64,000 bases of DNA from JBGSTR01 sp963707135. GTDB lineage: Bacteria; Pseudomonadota; Gammaproteobacteria; Chromatiales; Chromatiaceae. This document shows, piece after piece, positions 25,660-34,459 of the stretch; positions within the stretch are counted from its first letter, which is position 1, and the number at the start of each line of letters is the position of its first letter. The translations under genes and the position numbers were made by a program. The notes under the pieces were generated by a model. That model ran no database searches and was not told the origin of the DNA. It saw only the letters and a list, made by a program, of their open reading frames with translations. The DNA lies in contig CAVPOY010000043.1 in assembly GCA_963707135.1 (NCBI GenBank), forward strand, positions 124,001 through 188,000, given 5' to 3'.

Positions 25660-26298
25660 ATGAGCAACCCCAAGGTGTTTGAGTTTCCCGGAAGCGAGAT
25701 CGATGTCCAGTGGGACGAGCGGCTCTGCATTCATATCGGCGAGTGTGGCAAGTCCTCCGGCGACCTGTTCGAAGGGGGACGCGAGCCCTGGTGCGTTCCG
25801 GACCGGGCTTCGAAGGCCGAGGTTCGCGAGATCGTCGAGCGCTGCCCGAGCGGCGCGCTGACCTACCGCGACAAGGCTGGCGACCCCGAAAAGGCCCCGG
25901 CGCAAAACACGTTAATGGTCCTGTACAACGGGCCTTACTACGCGCACGGCGATCTCGCCATCGAGGGGTCTCCGGAGGACATGCCCGGCGTGCGGCGCCG
26001 GGTCGCCCTCTGCCGCTGCGGCCAGTCGAAGAACAAGCCCTTCTGCGACAACAGTCATCTGGCGGCCAGGTTCGAGGATTCCGGCGCGGTCGGCGAACGG
26101 GGCCCCGGTATGGCGTCGACGGGCGGTACACTTCAGATCAAGCCCGCGGCCAACGGCCCGCTTCTGTTGAACGGAAATCTGACCATCTATGCGAGCTCGG
26201 GCCGCGAGGCCTGGCAGGGCGCGCAGGTCGCCCTGTGTCGCTGCGGCGCCTCAAAAAACAAACCCTTCTGCGACGGCAGCCACAAGGACGTCAAATGA
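25660..26298 (+). CDS. Three-cluster Fe-S protein: mono-cluster ferredoxin domain plus two CDGSH domains
   Basis: The 212-residue protein starts at 25660 after an AGGAGA site. Residues 20-70 form a divergent 4Fe-4S mono-cluster domain with Cys23, Cys29, Cys45 and Cys62. Two CDGSH domains follow, each with the C-x-C-x(8)-C-x(3)-H ligand set for a labile 2Fe-2S cluster: Cys118, Cys120, Cys129, His133 and Cys193, Cys195, Cys204, His208. The same composite occurs in other bacteria, with unknown function, probably redox or Fe-S handling. Its stop overlaps the start of the HAD gene as ATGA (26295-26298), so the two are translationally coupled. Confidence 0.92.
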   Translation: MSNPKVFEFPGSEIDVQWDERLCIHIGECGKSSGDLFEGGREPWCVPDRASKAEVREIVERCPSGALTYRDKAGDPEKAPAQNTLMVLYNGPYYAHGDLAIEGSPEDMPGVRRRVALCRCGQSKNKPFCDNSHLAARFEDSGAVGERGPGMASTGGTLQIKPAANGPLLLNGNLTIYASSGREAWQGAQVALCRCGASKNKPFCDGSHKDVK

Positions 26299-27134
26299 CT
26301 CGTCCCGCGCCGACCGCGCTCCTCATCGACATGGACGGCGTGCTCGTCCACGGAGAGCGGCCGCTCGCCGGCGCGGGCGCCTTCCTAGCTCGCGTGGCCC
26401 CTCGGCCGCACGTGTTGGTCACCAATAATCCGATCCGCACCCCGGATCAGGTGGTGGAGTCGTTCGTCGCGATAGGTCTGCCGCGGCCGGACCCGGCGCG
26501 AGTATTGACCTCCGCGCGCGCCACCGCGGTATGGTTGGCGCGCGTGCGCCCGGGTTTCCGTTACTTCGCGGTCGGGGCGCCGGGCCTGGATGCGGCGCTT
26601 CGGGAGTTCGGTCGGCCCGACGAGCGCGAGGCCGACGTGGTGGTCGTCGGCGAGGGACCCGGGATCGACTACGAGCGCCTAACGATCGGGATCAATCTTA
26701 TCCTGGGCCGGGGGGCTCGTCTGGTCGTCACCAACCCGGATGTCACCGTGGACGGCGTGCGCGACGGTCGGCGTGTCGTGCTGCCCGGCGGTGGTGCGCT
26801 GGTCGCGGCCTTTGCGGCGGCCACCGGCGTTACTCCCACCGTGATCGGCAAACCGGAGCCGTTGCTCTACGAGATGGCGCTGGCATGTCTCGGTGTCGCT
26901 GCCCCCGAATGCCTGATGATCGGCGACCGGCCCGACACCGATATCGCGGGCGCCGAGCGTCTGGGCATGTGGACCGCGCTGGTGCGGACCGGGCGCTTCC
27001 CGCCCGGCAGGGCGTGGGTCAGGGATATTCCGCCGCCGGATTTCGACGCCGCAGACCTCGACGCGCTCGCGGTCAAGCTCGACGCCCGGTTTCCGGGTCT
27101 GCTCGCGGACGGCACCGACGCGCCTGCCGGGTGA
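26295..27134 (+). CDS. HAD-superfamily phosphatase, NagD/p-nitrophenylphosphatase type
   Basis: 279 residues. The N-terminus carries the HAD nucleophile motif LLIDMDGVLVHG; motif II is LVTNNP; the C-terminus has VIGKPEPLLYEMAL and the acidic MIGDRPDTDIAGAERLGM. This is the subclass IIA arrangement of NagD-like phosphatases. The substrate is not predictable, probably a nucleotide or sugar phosphate. Coupling to the CDGSH gene by ATGA overlap is unusual and may point to a shared process. Confidence 0.9.
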   Translation: MTRPAPTALLIDMDGVLVHGERPLAGAGAFLARVAPRPHVLVTNNPIRTPDQVVESFVAIGLPRPDPARVLTSARATAVWLARVRPGFRYFAVGAPGLDAALREFGRPDEREADVVVVGEGPGIDYERLTIGINLILGRGARLVVTNPDVTVDGVRDGRRVVLPGGGALVAAFAAATGVTPTVIGKPEPLLYEMALACLGVAAPECLMIGDRPDTDIAGAERLGMWTALVRTGRFPPGRAWVRDIPPPDFDAADLDALAVKLDARFPGLLADGTDAPAG

Positions 27135-27195
27135 TGTCCGGGATCGCGCGGCGGCGCCGCCGCTGGCCGCCTATTCCCGGGTGACCTCGCAGCCG

Positions 27196-27777
27196 CTATT
27201 GGCGCACGCCTTCGATGGACAGGATCATCTCGACCTCTCGCGAGGCCGGGCCCAGGTTGTAGTCGATGCCGAAGTCGCTGAGCGCGAAGCGGGTGCTGCC
27301 CTCGAAACCGCGCCGGTAACCTCCCCAGGGGTCGGGGCCGTTGCCGATCCGGTCGACCTCGATCCGGATCGGCCGGGTCACGCCCTTCAGAGTCAACTCC
27401 CCCTCGAGGACAGCCGTGTTGAATCCCGTCTCCTTGTAGGACGTGCTGCGGAAGGCCGCCTGCGGGTACTTGTCGACCTCCAGGAAGTCTTCGCCCCGCA
27501 GGTGCTTGTCCCGCTCCGCGTGGTTGGAGTCGAGGCTGGCGGTCTTGATCGCGACCTCGACCTTCGAGCTCTCGGTATCGTCCGGATCGTAGGTGAAAGT
27601 CCCGCTGAAGTCGTTGAAGCGGCCGTAGAGCCAGCTGTACCCCAGGTGCTTGATTCGGAACTGTATGAAGGCGTGCGCCCCCTCGGTGTCGATGACGTAA
27701 CGCTCGGGCGCCGCCGACGCGGGGCCGGACAGGGCAATGGCGGCGGCAAAGAGGACAGGTAGCTTCAGGGCTTTCAT
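27196..27777 (-). CDS. YceI family periplasmic protein
   Basis: The 193-residue protein has a signal peptide (MKALKLPVLFAAAIALSGPASA) and the YceI lipocalin-like barrel: YVIDTEGAHAFIQFRIKHLGYSWLYGRF, SLDSNHAERDKHLR, FLEVDKYPQAAF and LTLKGVTRPI. YceI proteins bind polyisoprenoid lipids. It follows the cytochrome b561 gene by 39 bases, a pairing frequent in proteobacteria, suggesting a shared role in quinone or isoprenoid redox. A GGAG lies upstream of the ATG. Confidence 0.94.
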   Translation of the reverse strand: MKALKLPVLFAAAIALSGPASAAPERYVIDTEGAHAFIQFRIKHLGYSWLYGRFNDFSGTFTYDPDDTESSKVEVAIKTASLDSNHAERDKHLRGEDFLEVDKYPQAAFRSTSYKETGFNTAVLEGELTLKGVTRPIRIEVDRIGNGPDPWGGYRRGFEGSTRFALSDFGIDYNLGPASREVEMILSIEGVRQ

Positions 27778-27816
27778 CGGTATCTCCGTTGGTCTTGAGC
27801 AGAGTATCGGATTCGA

Positions 27817-28371
27817 TCATCCGGCCCGCCGGCCGAGCATACGCGACAGGGTGCGGTCCCGGTCGATGAAATGGTGCTTCAGCGCGGCCAGCGCATGAAT
27901 GCCCGCCAGGGCCACGGCGCCGATGGCGAGCGCGAGGTGCAGGTCCCCGGCCCGATCCGCCTGGTTCGGCAGGCCGGTCAACGTGGCCGGGACCTCGAAC
28001 AATCCGAAAACGTCGATGGGTCGTCCATCGGCGGTCGAGATCAGGTAGCCGCTCGCCATAACGGCGAACAGCAGCAGGTAGAGCGCGCCGTGAACGAGGC
28101 CGGATACGCGCCGCTCGAAGGCGCTGTGGCTCGGCAAGGGTCGTGGCGGGGGGCTGAATAGCCTCCATGAGAGGCGGCCGGCCATGACCAGCAACAGCAG
28201 CACCCCGACGCCCTTGTGGATGGCCGGGGCGGTTTGATACCAGTTGTCGTAGTAGGTCAGGTCCACCATCCACAGGCCCAGGCAAAAGAGCCCAAGCACG
28301 GCAAGCGCCGCCAGCCAATGAAGGCCGATCGCGACAAAGCCGTAGTCCTCTGTGGTGTTCCGCCAGTTCAT
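27817..28371 (-). CDS. Cytochrome b561
   Basis: The 184-residue membrane protein has four helices and the di-haem b561 pattern: ATEDYG-type N-terminus followed by IGLHWLAALAVLGLF (first haem His), HKGVGVLLLLVMAGRL, LVHGALYLLLFAVMASGYLIS and a C-terminal HLALAIGAVALAGIHALAALKHHFIDRD. It likely exchanges electrons with ubiquinone. It forms a unit with yceI downstream, and the frameshifted apbE lies 204 bases upstream on the same strand. Confidence 0.93.
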   Translation of the reverse strand: MNWRNTTEDYGFVAIGLHWLAALAVLGLFCLGLWMVDLTYYDNWYQTAPAIHKGVGVLLLLVMAGRLSWRLFSPPPRPLPSHSAFERRVSGLVHGALYLLLFAVMASGYLISTADGRPIDVFGLFEVPATLTGLPNQADRAGDLHLALAIGAVALAGIHALAALKHHFIDRDRTLSRMLGRRAG

Positions 28372-28575
28372 ATGACGCGGCAGAGAGTGGGGCGCCGGTT
28401 CGCCGCGTTCAATGGGGCTTTCGACGAGGGCCTGCTCGAACAGGGCGGCTATCGGAAGTGCCCGTGCGCCGCGGAGATACGGGCACCTTCAGGCGCGACG
28501 TCCGTACGATCTCCGGCGAGCCGTTTCCGGCCACGCTGAGACGGCGACGCGGGTAGCGCCCGGAGACGCCGCGGA

Positions 28576-29651
28576 TCAGTCGGCGCCGACGTCTTGATGT
28601 CCGTGGGCGTCAAAGGCCGAGGTGGCCTTGTCGATGAACCCATCACCGTCGTGGCCGATGAAGAGGGCCGCGATACCCGCTGACTCGGCAAGCTCGTAGC
28701 CGCGCGACGGCCCCAGCACCAGCAGCGCCGTGGCCAGCGCGTCGGCTCTCGCGCAATCGGGCTCGATTACGGTCACCGACGCGAGCGTATGGGTCACCGG
28801 CCGGCCGGTGGTCGGGTCGATGCTGTGCGAGTAGCGGCGGCCGTCGCGCTCGTAGAAGTTGCGATAATCGCCCGAGGTCGCCATCGCCGCATCGCGCAAT
28901 GGGACCACCCGATAGACATCCCGCCGCGCCGGGTCGGGCAGCTCGATGGCGACGCGCCAGGGCTTGCGGTCCGGCTTCAGCCCCTTGCCGCGCACCTCGC
29001 CGCCGATCTCGACCAGGTAGCTGTCGATTCCGTTGCGCTCCAGCAGCTCGGCGAGCCGATCGACCCCGTACCCCTTCGCGATTGCGGACAGGTCGACATA
29101 GATGTCCGGCCGGGACTTGCGCAGGGCCGGCGGCTCTGTGCGCACGCCAAGCTTCCGGTATCCGGTGCGCTCGATGGCCGCCTGGATCGCGCCGTCCTCA
29201 GGCGGCCCCGCGGGCACCTCGTCGGGTCCGAATCCCCAGAGGTTCACGATCGGTCCCACCGTCACATCGAACGCGCCTCCGCTGAGGTCGCTGATCCGTC
29301 GGGCCTCATCGACCAGGCCGGCCAGCTCGGCCGATACCTGAACCCAGTCAATCGACCTGCCTGCATTGAAGCGGGAAAGTTCGGAGTCGGGGCGGTAGGT
29401 GGACATCAGGGCGTTGACCCGGTCCAGACTCTGGACGATCTCGGCTTGAAGCGAGTCCGGTTCGAGCGTTCGCCGGAAGGCCCGCGATCTTCACACTGTA
29501 AGTCGTCCCCATCGTGCTGCCGCGCAGCTCGAGGACCTCGTCGCCGCCCGAGCAAGCGGCGAGCAGCAACCCCGACCGCGAGGAGGGCGATCCCGAACGC
29601 GGGCGCTCGGGTGGGGCGGGGCCGCGCGGAGAACGGGTCTCTGGCCGTCAT
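28576..29651 (-). pseudogene. apbE: FAD:protein FMN transferase, two apparent frameshifts
   Basis: ApbE attaches FMN covalently to Thr of target flavoproteins and is a periplasmic lipoprotein. All parts of a normal ApbE are present but in three frames. The signal segment (APAFGIALLAVGVA) is in frame with the ATG at 29651. The lipobox LLAACSGG and GSTMGTTYSVKIAG are in a second frame after the run of four C at 29570-29573. From about 29470 onward, a third frame carries STYRPDSELSRFN, SGGAFDVTVGP, IYVDLSAIAKGYGVD, VEIGGEVRGKG and YSHSIDPTTGRPV. One-base indels explain both shifts. Either the gene is dead or these are sequencing errors; the first lies in a homopolymer. Confidence 0.85.
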
Positions 29652-30019
29652 AGGAGTTCAGCTTGGTTCGATGGGTGGATTGCCGGGGCCGCAGTTGTTG
29701 TTCGTTGGCCGGGAAGCACAAAGCGCGCTGCCGCGAGAAGGCGTTGACGCGCACACCGAGGCGCTGGGCGGCAACAGAATCGCATCGGGTTTATTTTATG
29801 CGCACATAAACAGATTAGAATAGCCGCGACCGTCTCGGCCACGCGGACGCCGATCAGGGCGCCACGGTGCTTCCTCTGCGCGAAGATCCTGGCTGGCATA
29901 GCCGCTGTGGCCGCCAGTATTTTCTCGATTTCAGAGGCTTGCTACCAAGTCGGCGGCATCGAGGGGGACGGGGGCCCGAACGATCCGCGAACGATGAACA
30001 TTGGCTTGTGGAACCGACT
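29652..30019. other. Intergenic region upstream of acnD
   Basis: About 370 bases between divergent apbE and acnD. The stretch at 29790-29822 is strikingly AT-rich for this genome and holds the palindrome listed separately plus a possible -10 box (TAGAAT, 29816-29821). I see no other feature. Confidence 0.5.
29795..29810. promoter_or_regulatory. Candidate operator palindrome TTTATG-N4-CATAAA
   Basis: A perfect 6-bp inverted repeat with a 4-base centre (CGCA) lies in an AT-rich island about 210 bases before acnD. Its form suits a dimeric regulator such as a GntR-type protein, which is known to control propionate genes in some proteobacteria. No regulator gene is adjacent, so the assignment is inference. 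Confidence 0.4.
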
Positions 30020-32629
30020 ATGAACACGACCTACCGTAAGCCCCTGCCGGGCACCCGGCTGGACTATTTCGATACTCGCGCGGCGGTGGATGCGATCCAG
30101 CCCGGAGCGTATGAGAAGCTGCCCTACACCTGCCGGGTGTTGGCCGAGAATCTGGTGCGCCGTTGCGACCCGGCGTCCCTGACGGACGCCCTAGGGCAGA
30201 TCATCGGGCGCAAACGCGAGCTGGACTTCCCCTGGTACCCGGCGCGGGTGGTCTGTCACGACATCCTGGGCCAGACCGCCCTCGTGGACCTGGCCGGCCT
30301 GCGCGACGCCATCGCGGATAAGGGGGGCGACCCGTCCCAGGTCAACCCGGTGGTACCGACTCAGCTGATCGTCGACCACTCCCTGGCGGTGGAGCACGCT
30401 GGCTACGACCCGGACGCCTTCGAGAAGAACCGCGCCGTCGAGGACCGCCGCAACGAGGACCGCTTCCACTTCATCGAGTGGACCAAGACAGCGTTCAAGA
30501 ACGTCGACGTGATCCCGGCGGGCAACGGCATCATGCACCAGATCAACCTGGAGAAGATGTCGCCGGTGATCCAGGTCCGCGACGGGGTCGCCTTCCCCGA
30601 CACCTGCGTGGGAACCGACAGCCACACCCCGCACATCGACGCCTTGGGCGTGATCGCCATCGGCGTGGGCGGGCTGGAGGCCGAGAACGTCATGCTCGGC
30701 CGCGCCTCGATGATGCGCCTGCCGGACATCGTCGGCGTCAGGCTCACGGGCAAGCGCCGGCCGGGCATCACCGCGACCGACATCGTGCTGGCGCTGACCG
30801 AGTTCCTGCGCCAGGAGCGGGTCGTCTCCGCCTACCTCGAGTTCTTCGGCGAGGGGGCCGCGAACCTGACCATCGGCGACCGCGCGACCATCTCCAACAT
30901 GACCCCGGAGTTCGGGGCCACCGCGGGTCTCTTCTACATCGATGACCAGACCATCGACTATCTGCGGCTGACCGGCCGCGACGCCGACCAGATCGGTCTG
31001 GTCGAGCGCTATGCCAAGACCGCCGGCCTGTGGGCGGACAGCCTGAAAGGCGCCGAATACGAGCGGGTGCTGGAGTTCGACCTGTCCGCGGTGGTGCGCA
31101 ACATGGCCGGACCCTCCAACCCCCATCGCCGCCTGCCGACGAGCGCGCTGGCCGAGCGCGGCATCGCCGTCGACCTGGACAAGGCTCGGGCCGAGGAGCA
31201 GGCCGGCAAGCTGCCGGACGGCGCGGTCATCATTGCCGCCATCACCAGTTGCACCAACACCAGCAATCCCCGCAACGTGGTCGCCGCGGGCCTGCTGGCG
31301 CGCAAGGCCAACGCGCTGGGTCTGGTGCGCAAGCCCTGGGTCAAGTCGTCGTTCGCGCCCGGCTCCAAGGTCGCCAGGCTGTACCTGGAGGAGGCCGGTC
31401 TGCTGTCGGAGATGGAGAAGCTCGGTTTCGGCATCGTCGCCTACGCCTGCACCACCTGCAACGGAATGAGCGGCGCCCTCGACCCCAAGATCCAGCAGGA
31501 GATCATCGACCGCGACCTGTACGCCACCGCGGTGCTGTCGGGCAACCGCAACTTCGACGGCCGTATCCACCCCTACGCCAAGCAGGCCTTCCTGGCCTCG
31601 CCGCCGCTGGTGGTGGCCTACGCCATCGCCGGCACCGTGCGCTTCGATATCGAGCAGGACGCGCTCGGCAGGGACAGGGAGGGCAATCCGATCACGCTCA
31701 AGGACATCTGGCCGAGCGACGAGGAGATCGACGCCATCGTCGCCGAGCACGTCAAGCCGGAGCAGTTCCGCCAGGTCTACGACCCCATGTTCGACCTGGG
31801 TCTGGTGGAAGCGGCCAAGAGCCCGCTCTATGACTGGCGCCCCCAGAGCACCTATATCCGTCGTCCCCCCTACTGGGAGGGTGCGCTGGCCGGTGAGCGG
31901 ACCCTCAAGGGCATGCGGCCACTGGCGGTGCTGGGGGACAACATCACCACCGATCACCTCTCGCCGTCCAACGCCATCCTGCGCTCCAGCGCCGCGGGGG
32001 AATATCTGGCGCGCATGGGCCTGCCGGAAGAGGACTTCAACTCCTACGCGACCCACCGCGGCGATCATCTGACCGCCCAGCGCGCGACCTTCGCCAACCC
32101 CAAGCTGCTGAACGAGATGGTGCGCGACGAGAACGGCGCGGTCCGGCAGGGCTCTCTGGCCCGGATCGAGCCGGATGGCAAGGTCACACGCATGTGGGAG
32201 GCCATCGAGACCTACATGGAGCGCAAGCAGCCGCTGATCATCATCGCCGGGGCGGATTATGGTCAGGGCTCCTCCCGCGACTGGGCGGCGAAGGGCGTGC
32301 GCCTCGCTGGCGTGGAGGCCATCGTCGCCGAGGGTTTCGAGCGCATCCACCGCACCAACCTGGTGGGTATGGGCGTGCTGCCCCTGGAGCTGAAGCCCGG
32401 TGAGACCCGCGAGACCTATCGTATAGACGGCACCGAGACCTTCGATGTGGTCGGCGAGCGCACGCCGCGGGCCGAGCTGACGGTCGTCATGCACCGCAAG
32501 AACGGCGAGACGGTGGAGATCCCGGTGACCTGCCGCCTGGATACCGCCGAGGAGGTCTCGGTCTACGAGGCCGGTGGTGTCCTGCAGCGCTTCGCCCAGG
32601 ACTTTCTCGAGTCGTCTGCAGCCGCCTGA
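30020..32629 (+). CDS. acnD: Fe/S-dependent 2-methylisocitrate (2-methylcitrate) dehydratase
   Basis: AcnD is the aconitase-like enzyme of the methylcitrate cycle that dehydrates 2-methylcitrate and needs PrpF. I chose the ATG at 30020 (MNTTYRKPLPGTRLDYFD). The 869-residue protein has the aconitase features: VVPTQLIVDHSLAVE, FPDTCVGTDSHTPHIDALG, VGGLEAENVMLG, the cluster cysteines in ITSCTNTSNPRN and CTTCNGMSG, and the swivel domain ADYGQGSSRDWAAKG. The closely following prpF strongly favours AcnD over ordinary AcnA. The genes prpB, prpC and a regulator are not in the window. Confidence 0.93.
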   Translation: MNTTYRKPLPGTRLDYFDTRAAVDAIQPGAYEKLPYTCRVLAENLVRRCDPASLTDALGQIIGRKRELDFPWYPARVVCHDILGQTALVDLAGLRDAIADKGGDPSQVNPVVPTQLIVDHSLAVEHAGYDPDAFEKNRAVEDRRNEDRFHFIEWTKTAFKNVDVIPAGNGIMHQINLEKMSPVIQVRDGVAFPDTCVGTDSHTPHIDALGVIAIGVGGLEAENVMLGRASMMRLPDIVGVRLTGKRRPGITATDIVLALTEFLRQERVVSAYLEFFGEGAANLTIGDRATISNMTPEFGATAGLFYIDDQTIDYLRLTGRDADQIGLVERYAKTAGLWADSLKGAEYERVLEFDLSAVVRNMAGPSNPHRRLPTSALAERGIAVDLDKARAEEQAGKLPDGAVIIAAITSCTNTSNPRNVVAAGLLARKANALGLVRKPWVKSSFAPGSKVARLYLEEAGLLSEMEKLGFGIVAYACTTCNGMSGALDPKIQQEIIDRDLYATAVLSGNRNFDGRIHPYAKQAFLASPPLVVAYAIAGTVRFDIEQDALGRDREGNPITLKDIWPSDEEIDAIVAEHVKPEQFRQVYDPMFDLGLVEAAKSPLYDWRPQSTYIRRPPYWEGALAGERTLKGMRPLAVLGDNITTDHLSPSNAILRSSAAGEYLARMGLPEEDFNSYATHRGDHLTAQRATFANPKLLNEMVRDENGAVRQGSLARIEPDGKVTRMWEAIETYMERKQPLIIIAGADYGQGSSRDWAAKGVRLAGVEAIVAEGFERIHRTNLVGMGVLPLELKPGETRETYRIDGTETFDVVGERTPRAELTVVMHRKNGETVEIPVTCRLDTAEEVSVYEAGGVLQRFAQDFLESSAAA

Positions 32630-32643
32630 CGGGCGAGTCCGCA

Positions 32644-32718
32644 GGGTGGGTGAAGCCGAGGGCGCACCCGCCGTGTGGCACGGTTCGATTTGGCGCAACG
32701 CGCTTTGTTTGTTGCACC
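32644..32718. repeat. Imperfect palindromic repeats between acnD and prpF
   Basis: Two hairpin-forming pieces lie in the 110-base gap: GGGTGG...CGCACCC (32644-32669) and GGCGCAAC...GTTGCACC (32692-32718). They resemble the GGGTGC-type dispersed intergenic repeats of gammaproteobacteria and may affect stability of the acnD-prpF transcript. Confidence 0.5.
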
Positions 32719-32739
32719 CTACGCAATGAGATCAATGAC

Positions 32740-33918
32740 ATGAGTCACGCACCCCAGATCAGGATCCCTGCCACCTACATGCGGGGCGGCACCAGCAAGG
32801 GCGTCTTCTTCAAGCTGACCGACCTGCCCGAGGTCGCTCAGGTCCCTGGTCCCGTCCGCGACGCCCTGCTGCTGCGGGTCATCGGCAGCCCGGACCCCTA
32901 CGGCAAGCACACCGACGGCATGGGTGGCGCCACCTCCAGCACCAGCAAGACGGTGATCCTGTCCAGGAGCGGCCGGCCGGATCACGATGTCGACTATCTG
33001 TTCGGCCAGGTGTCCATCGACAGGCCCTTTGTCGACTGGAGCGGCAACTGCGGCAATCTCACCGCGGCGGTCGGCTCTTTCGCCATCGCCAGCGGCCTCG
33101 TGGATGCCGACCGGATACCCGACAACGGCGAGGCCGTCGTACGCATCTGGCAGGCCAATATCGGGAAGACGATCGTCGCCCATGTTCCCATCACCAACGG
33201 CGAGGTCCAGGAGACCGGGGACTTCGAGCTCGACGGGGTGACCTTCCCGGCGGCGGAGGTCCAGGTGGAGTTCATGGACCCGGCGGACGGGGAGGGGGCC
33301 ATGTTCCCCACCGGCAACCTGGTGGACGACCTCGATGTCCCGGGTGTGGGAAGCTTCAAGGCCACCATGATCAACGCCGGGATCCCCACCGTTTTTCTCA
33401 ACGCTGAGGATGTCGGCTACACCGGCACCGAGCTGCAGGAGGCCATCAACGGCGACGACAAGGCGCTGGCCATGTTCGAGACCATCCGCGCCCACGGCGC
33501 CCTGCGTATGGGCCTGATCCAGAAGGTCGAGGAGGCATCGGGGCGCCAGCACACCCCCAAGGTGGCCTTCGTGGCGGGGCCGCAGACCTACCAGGCCTCC
33601 AGCGGGAAGCGCATCGACGCGGAGGACATCGACCTCAACGTGCGCGCCCTGTCCATGGGCAAGCTGCACCACGCCATGATGGGAACCGCCGCGGTCGCGA
33701 TTGCCGCCGCGGCCGCCGTTCCGGGTACCCTGGTCAACCTGGCCGCCGGAGGCGGGGTGCGCAACGCCGTGCGGTTCGGGCACCCCTCGGGCTCCCTGCG
33801 GGTCGGCGCCGAGGCGAGCCAGACGAACGGCGAGTGGACCGTCGACAAGGCCGTCATGAGCCGCAGCGCCCGGGTGCTGATGGAGGGCTGGGTCCGGGTT
33901 CCGGGAGATGTCCTTTAG
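32740..33918 (+). CDS. prpF: AcnD-accessory protein PrpF
   Basis: PrpF belongs to the diaminopimelate-epimerase fold and isomerises or protects the product of AcnD (trans- to cis-aconitate-type isomerisation). The 392-residue protein starts MSHAPQIRIPATYMRGGTSKGVFF, the signature of PrpF/4-oxalomesaconate tautomerase relatives. It continues with GGATSSTSKTVIL, WSGNCGNLTAAVGSFAI, MINAGIPTVFLNA and KLHHAMMGTAAVAIAAAA. The gene follows acnD by 110 bases on the same strand. Its ATG lacks a strong ribosome-binding site, which may limit its translation. Confidence 0.95.
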   Translation: MSHAPQIRIPATYMRGGTSKGVFFKLTDLPEVAQVPGPVRDALLLRVIGSPDPYGKHTDGMGGATSSTSKTVILSRSGRPDHDVDYLFGQVSIDRPFVDWSGNCGNLTAAVGSFAIASGLVDADRIPDNGEAVVRIWQANIGKTIVAHVPITNGEVQETGDFELDGVTFPAAEVQVEFMDPADGEGAMFPTGNLVDDLDVPGVGSFKATMINAGIPTVFLNAEDVGYTGTELQEAINGDDKALAMFETIRAHGALRMGLIQKVEEASGRQHTPKVAFVAGPQTYQASSGKRIDAEDIDLNVRALSMGKLHHAMMGTAAVAIAAAAAVPGTLVNLAAGGGVRNAVRFGHPSGSLRVGAEASQTNGEWTVDKAVMSRSARVLMEGWVRVPGDVL

Positions 33919-34459
33919 CCCGACGGGTCAGACACCGATGGCTGCCCGCAAAACCGGAAATGCGGGATTCGGGGGCAGTGCAGTAGTTTCCGGCGTGCGG
34001 TAGAGCAGGGTTGTTCGGGTCCGGTGCCAGGCTCCTGGCGGCGAAGCGCCCTGCCGGGGCGCTCTACCGATCGTTTGATGAGGGTCTCTTGGCTGAAGGG
34101 TCGCCAGGGCACGGATGCGATAGGCATCGCTCTTGGCTCATATCCATCCGGATCCCGTGCGTAGCTTCCGCGAACCCGCGCCGAGACGGAGCGTCGCCGA
34201 GACCCTGTCCCGATCGTCGTCCTGTCCGGAGCGATCTGCGGCAGTGCTCGACCAGGATCGGGCTTCCGAGACGTCGCAAAGGTACGCTCGAACCGGGCGC
34301 AGGAACCGACGCCAAGAGCTGGCGCCCGGCGACCGTTCCCCGTTGAGAAACCCGCCGTGCGTCCGTTAGAAGTTGACGATAAACTAAGCGACTGACTTGA
34401 TTGCCGCCTCCGGGGCGGCTGTTCGTTCGTCACGCGGTTCCGATTCATCCGGAGGCAAG
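33919..34459. other. Intergenic region before the repeat protein gene
   Basis: About 540 bases. A weak promoter-like arrangement lies at its right end (TTGACG at 34373-34378 with TTGATT 18 bases on). Short open frames are present without motifs. I see no RNA gene. Confidence 0.45.

Noticed and set aside
30191..32698. Minus-strand open frame of 835 codons opposite acnD
   Set aside because: It is the antisense shadow of a GC-rich conserved gene; its translation has no domain and AcnD motifs are all on the plus strand.
28411..34100. Similar FDEGLL-encoding stretches near 28420 and 34070 as a dispersed repeat
   Set aside because: Nucleotide identity is only moderate over about 28 bases and there are no clear boundaries; chance is sufficient.
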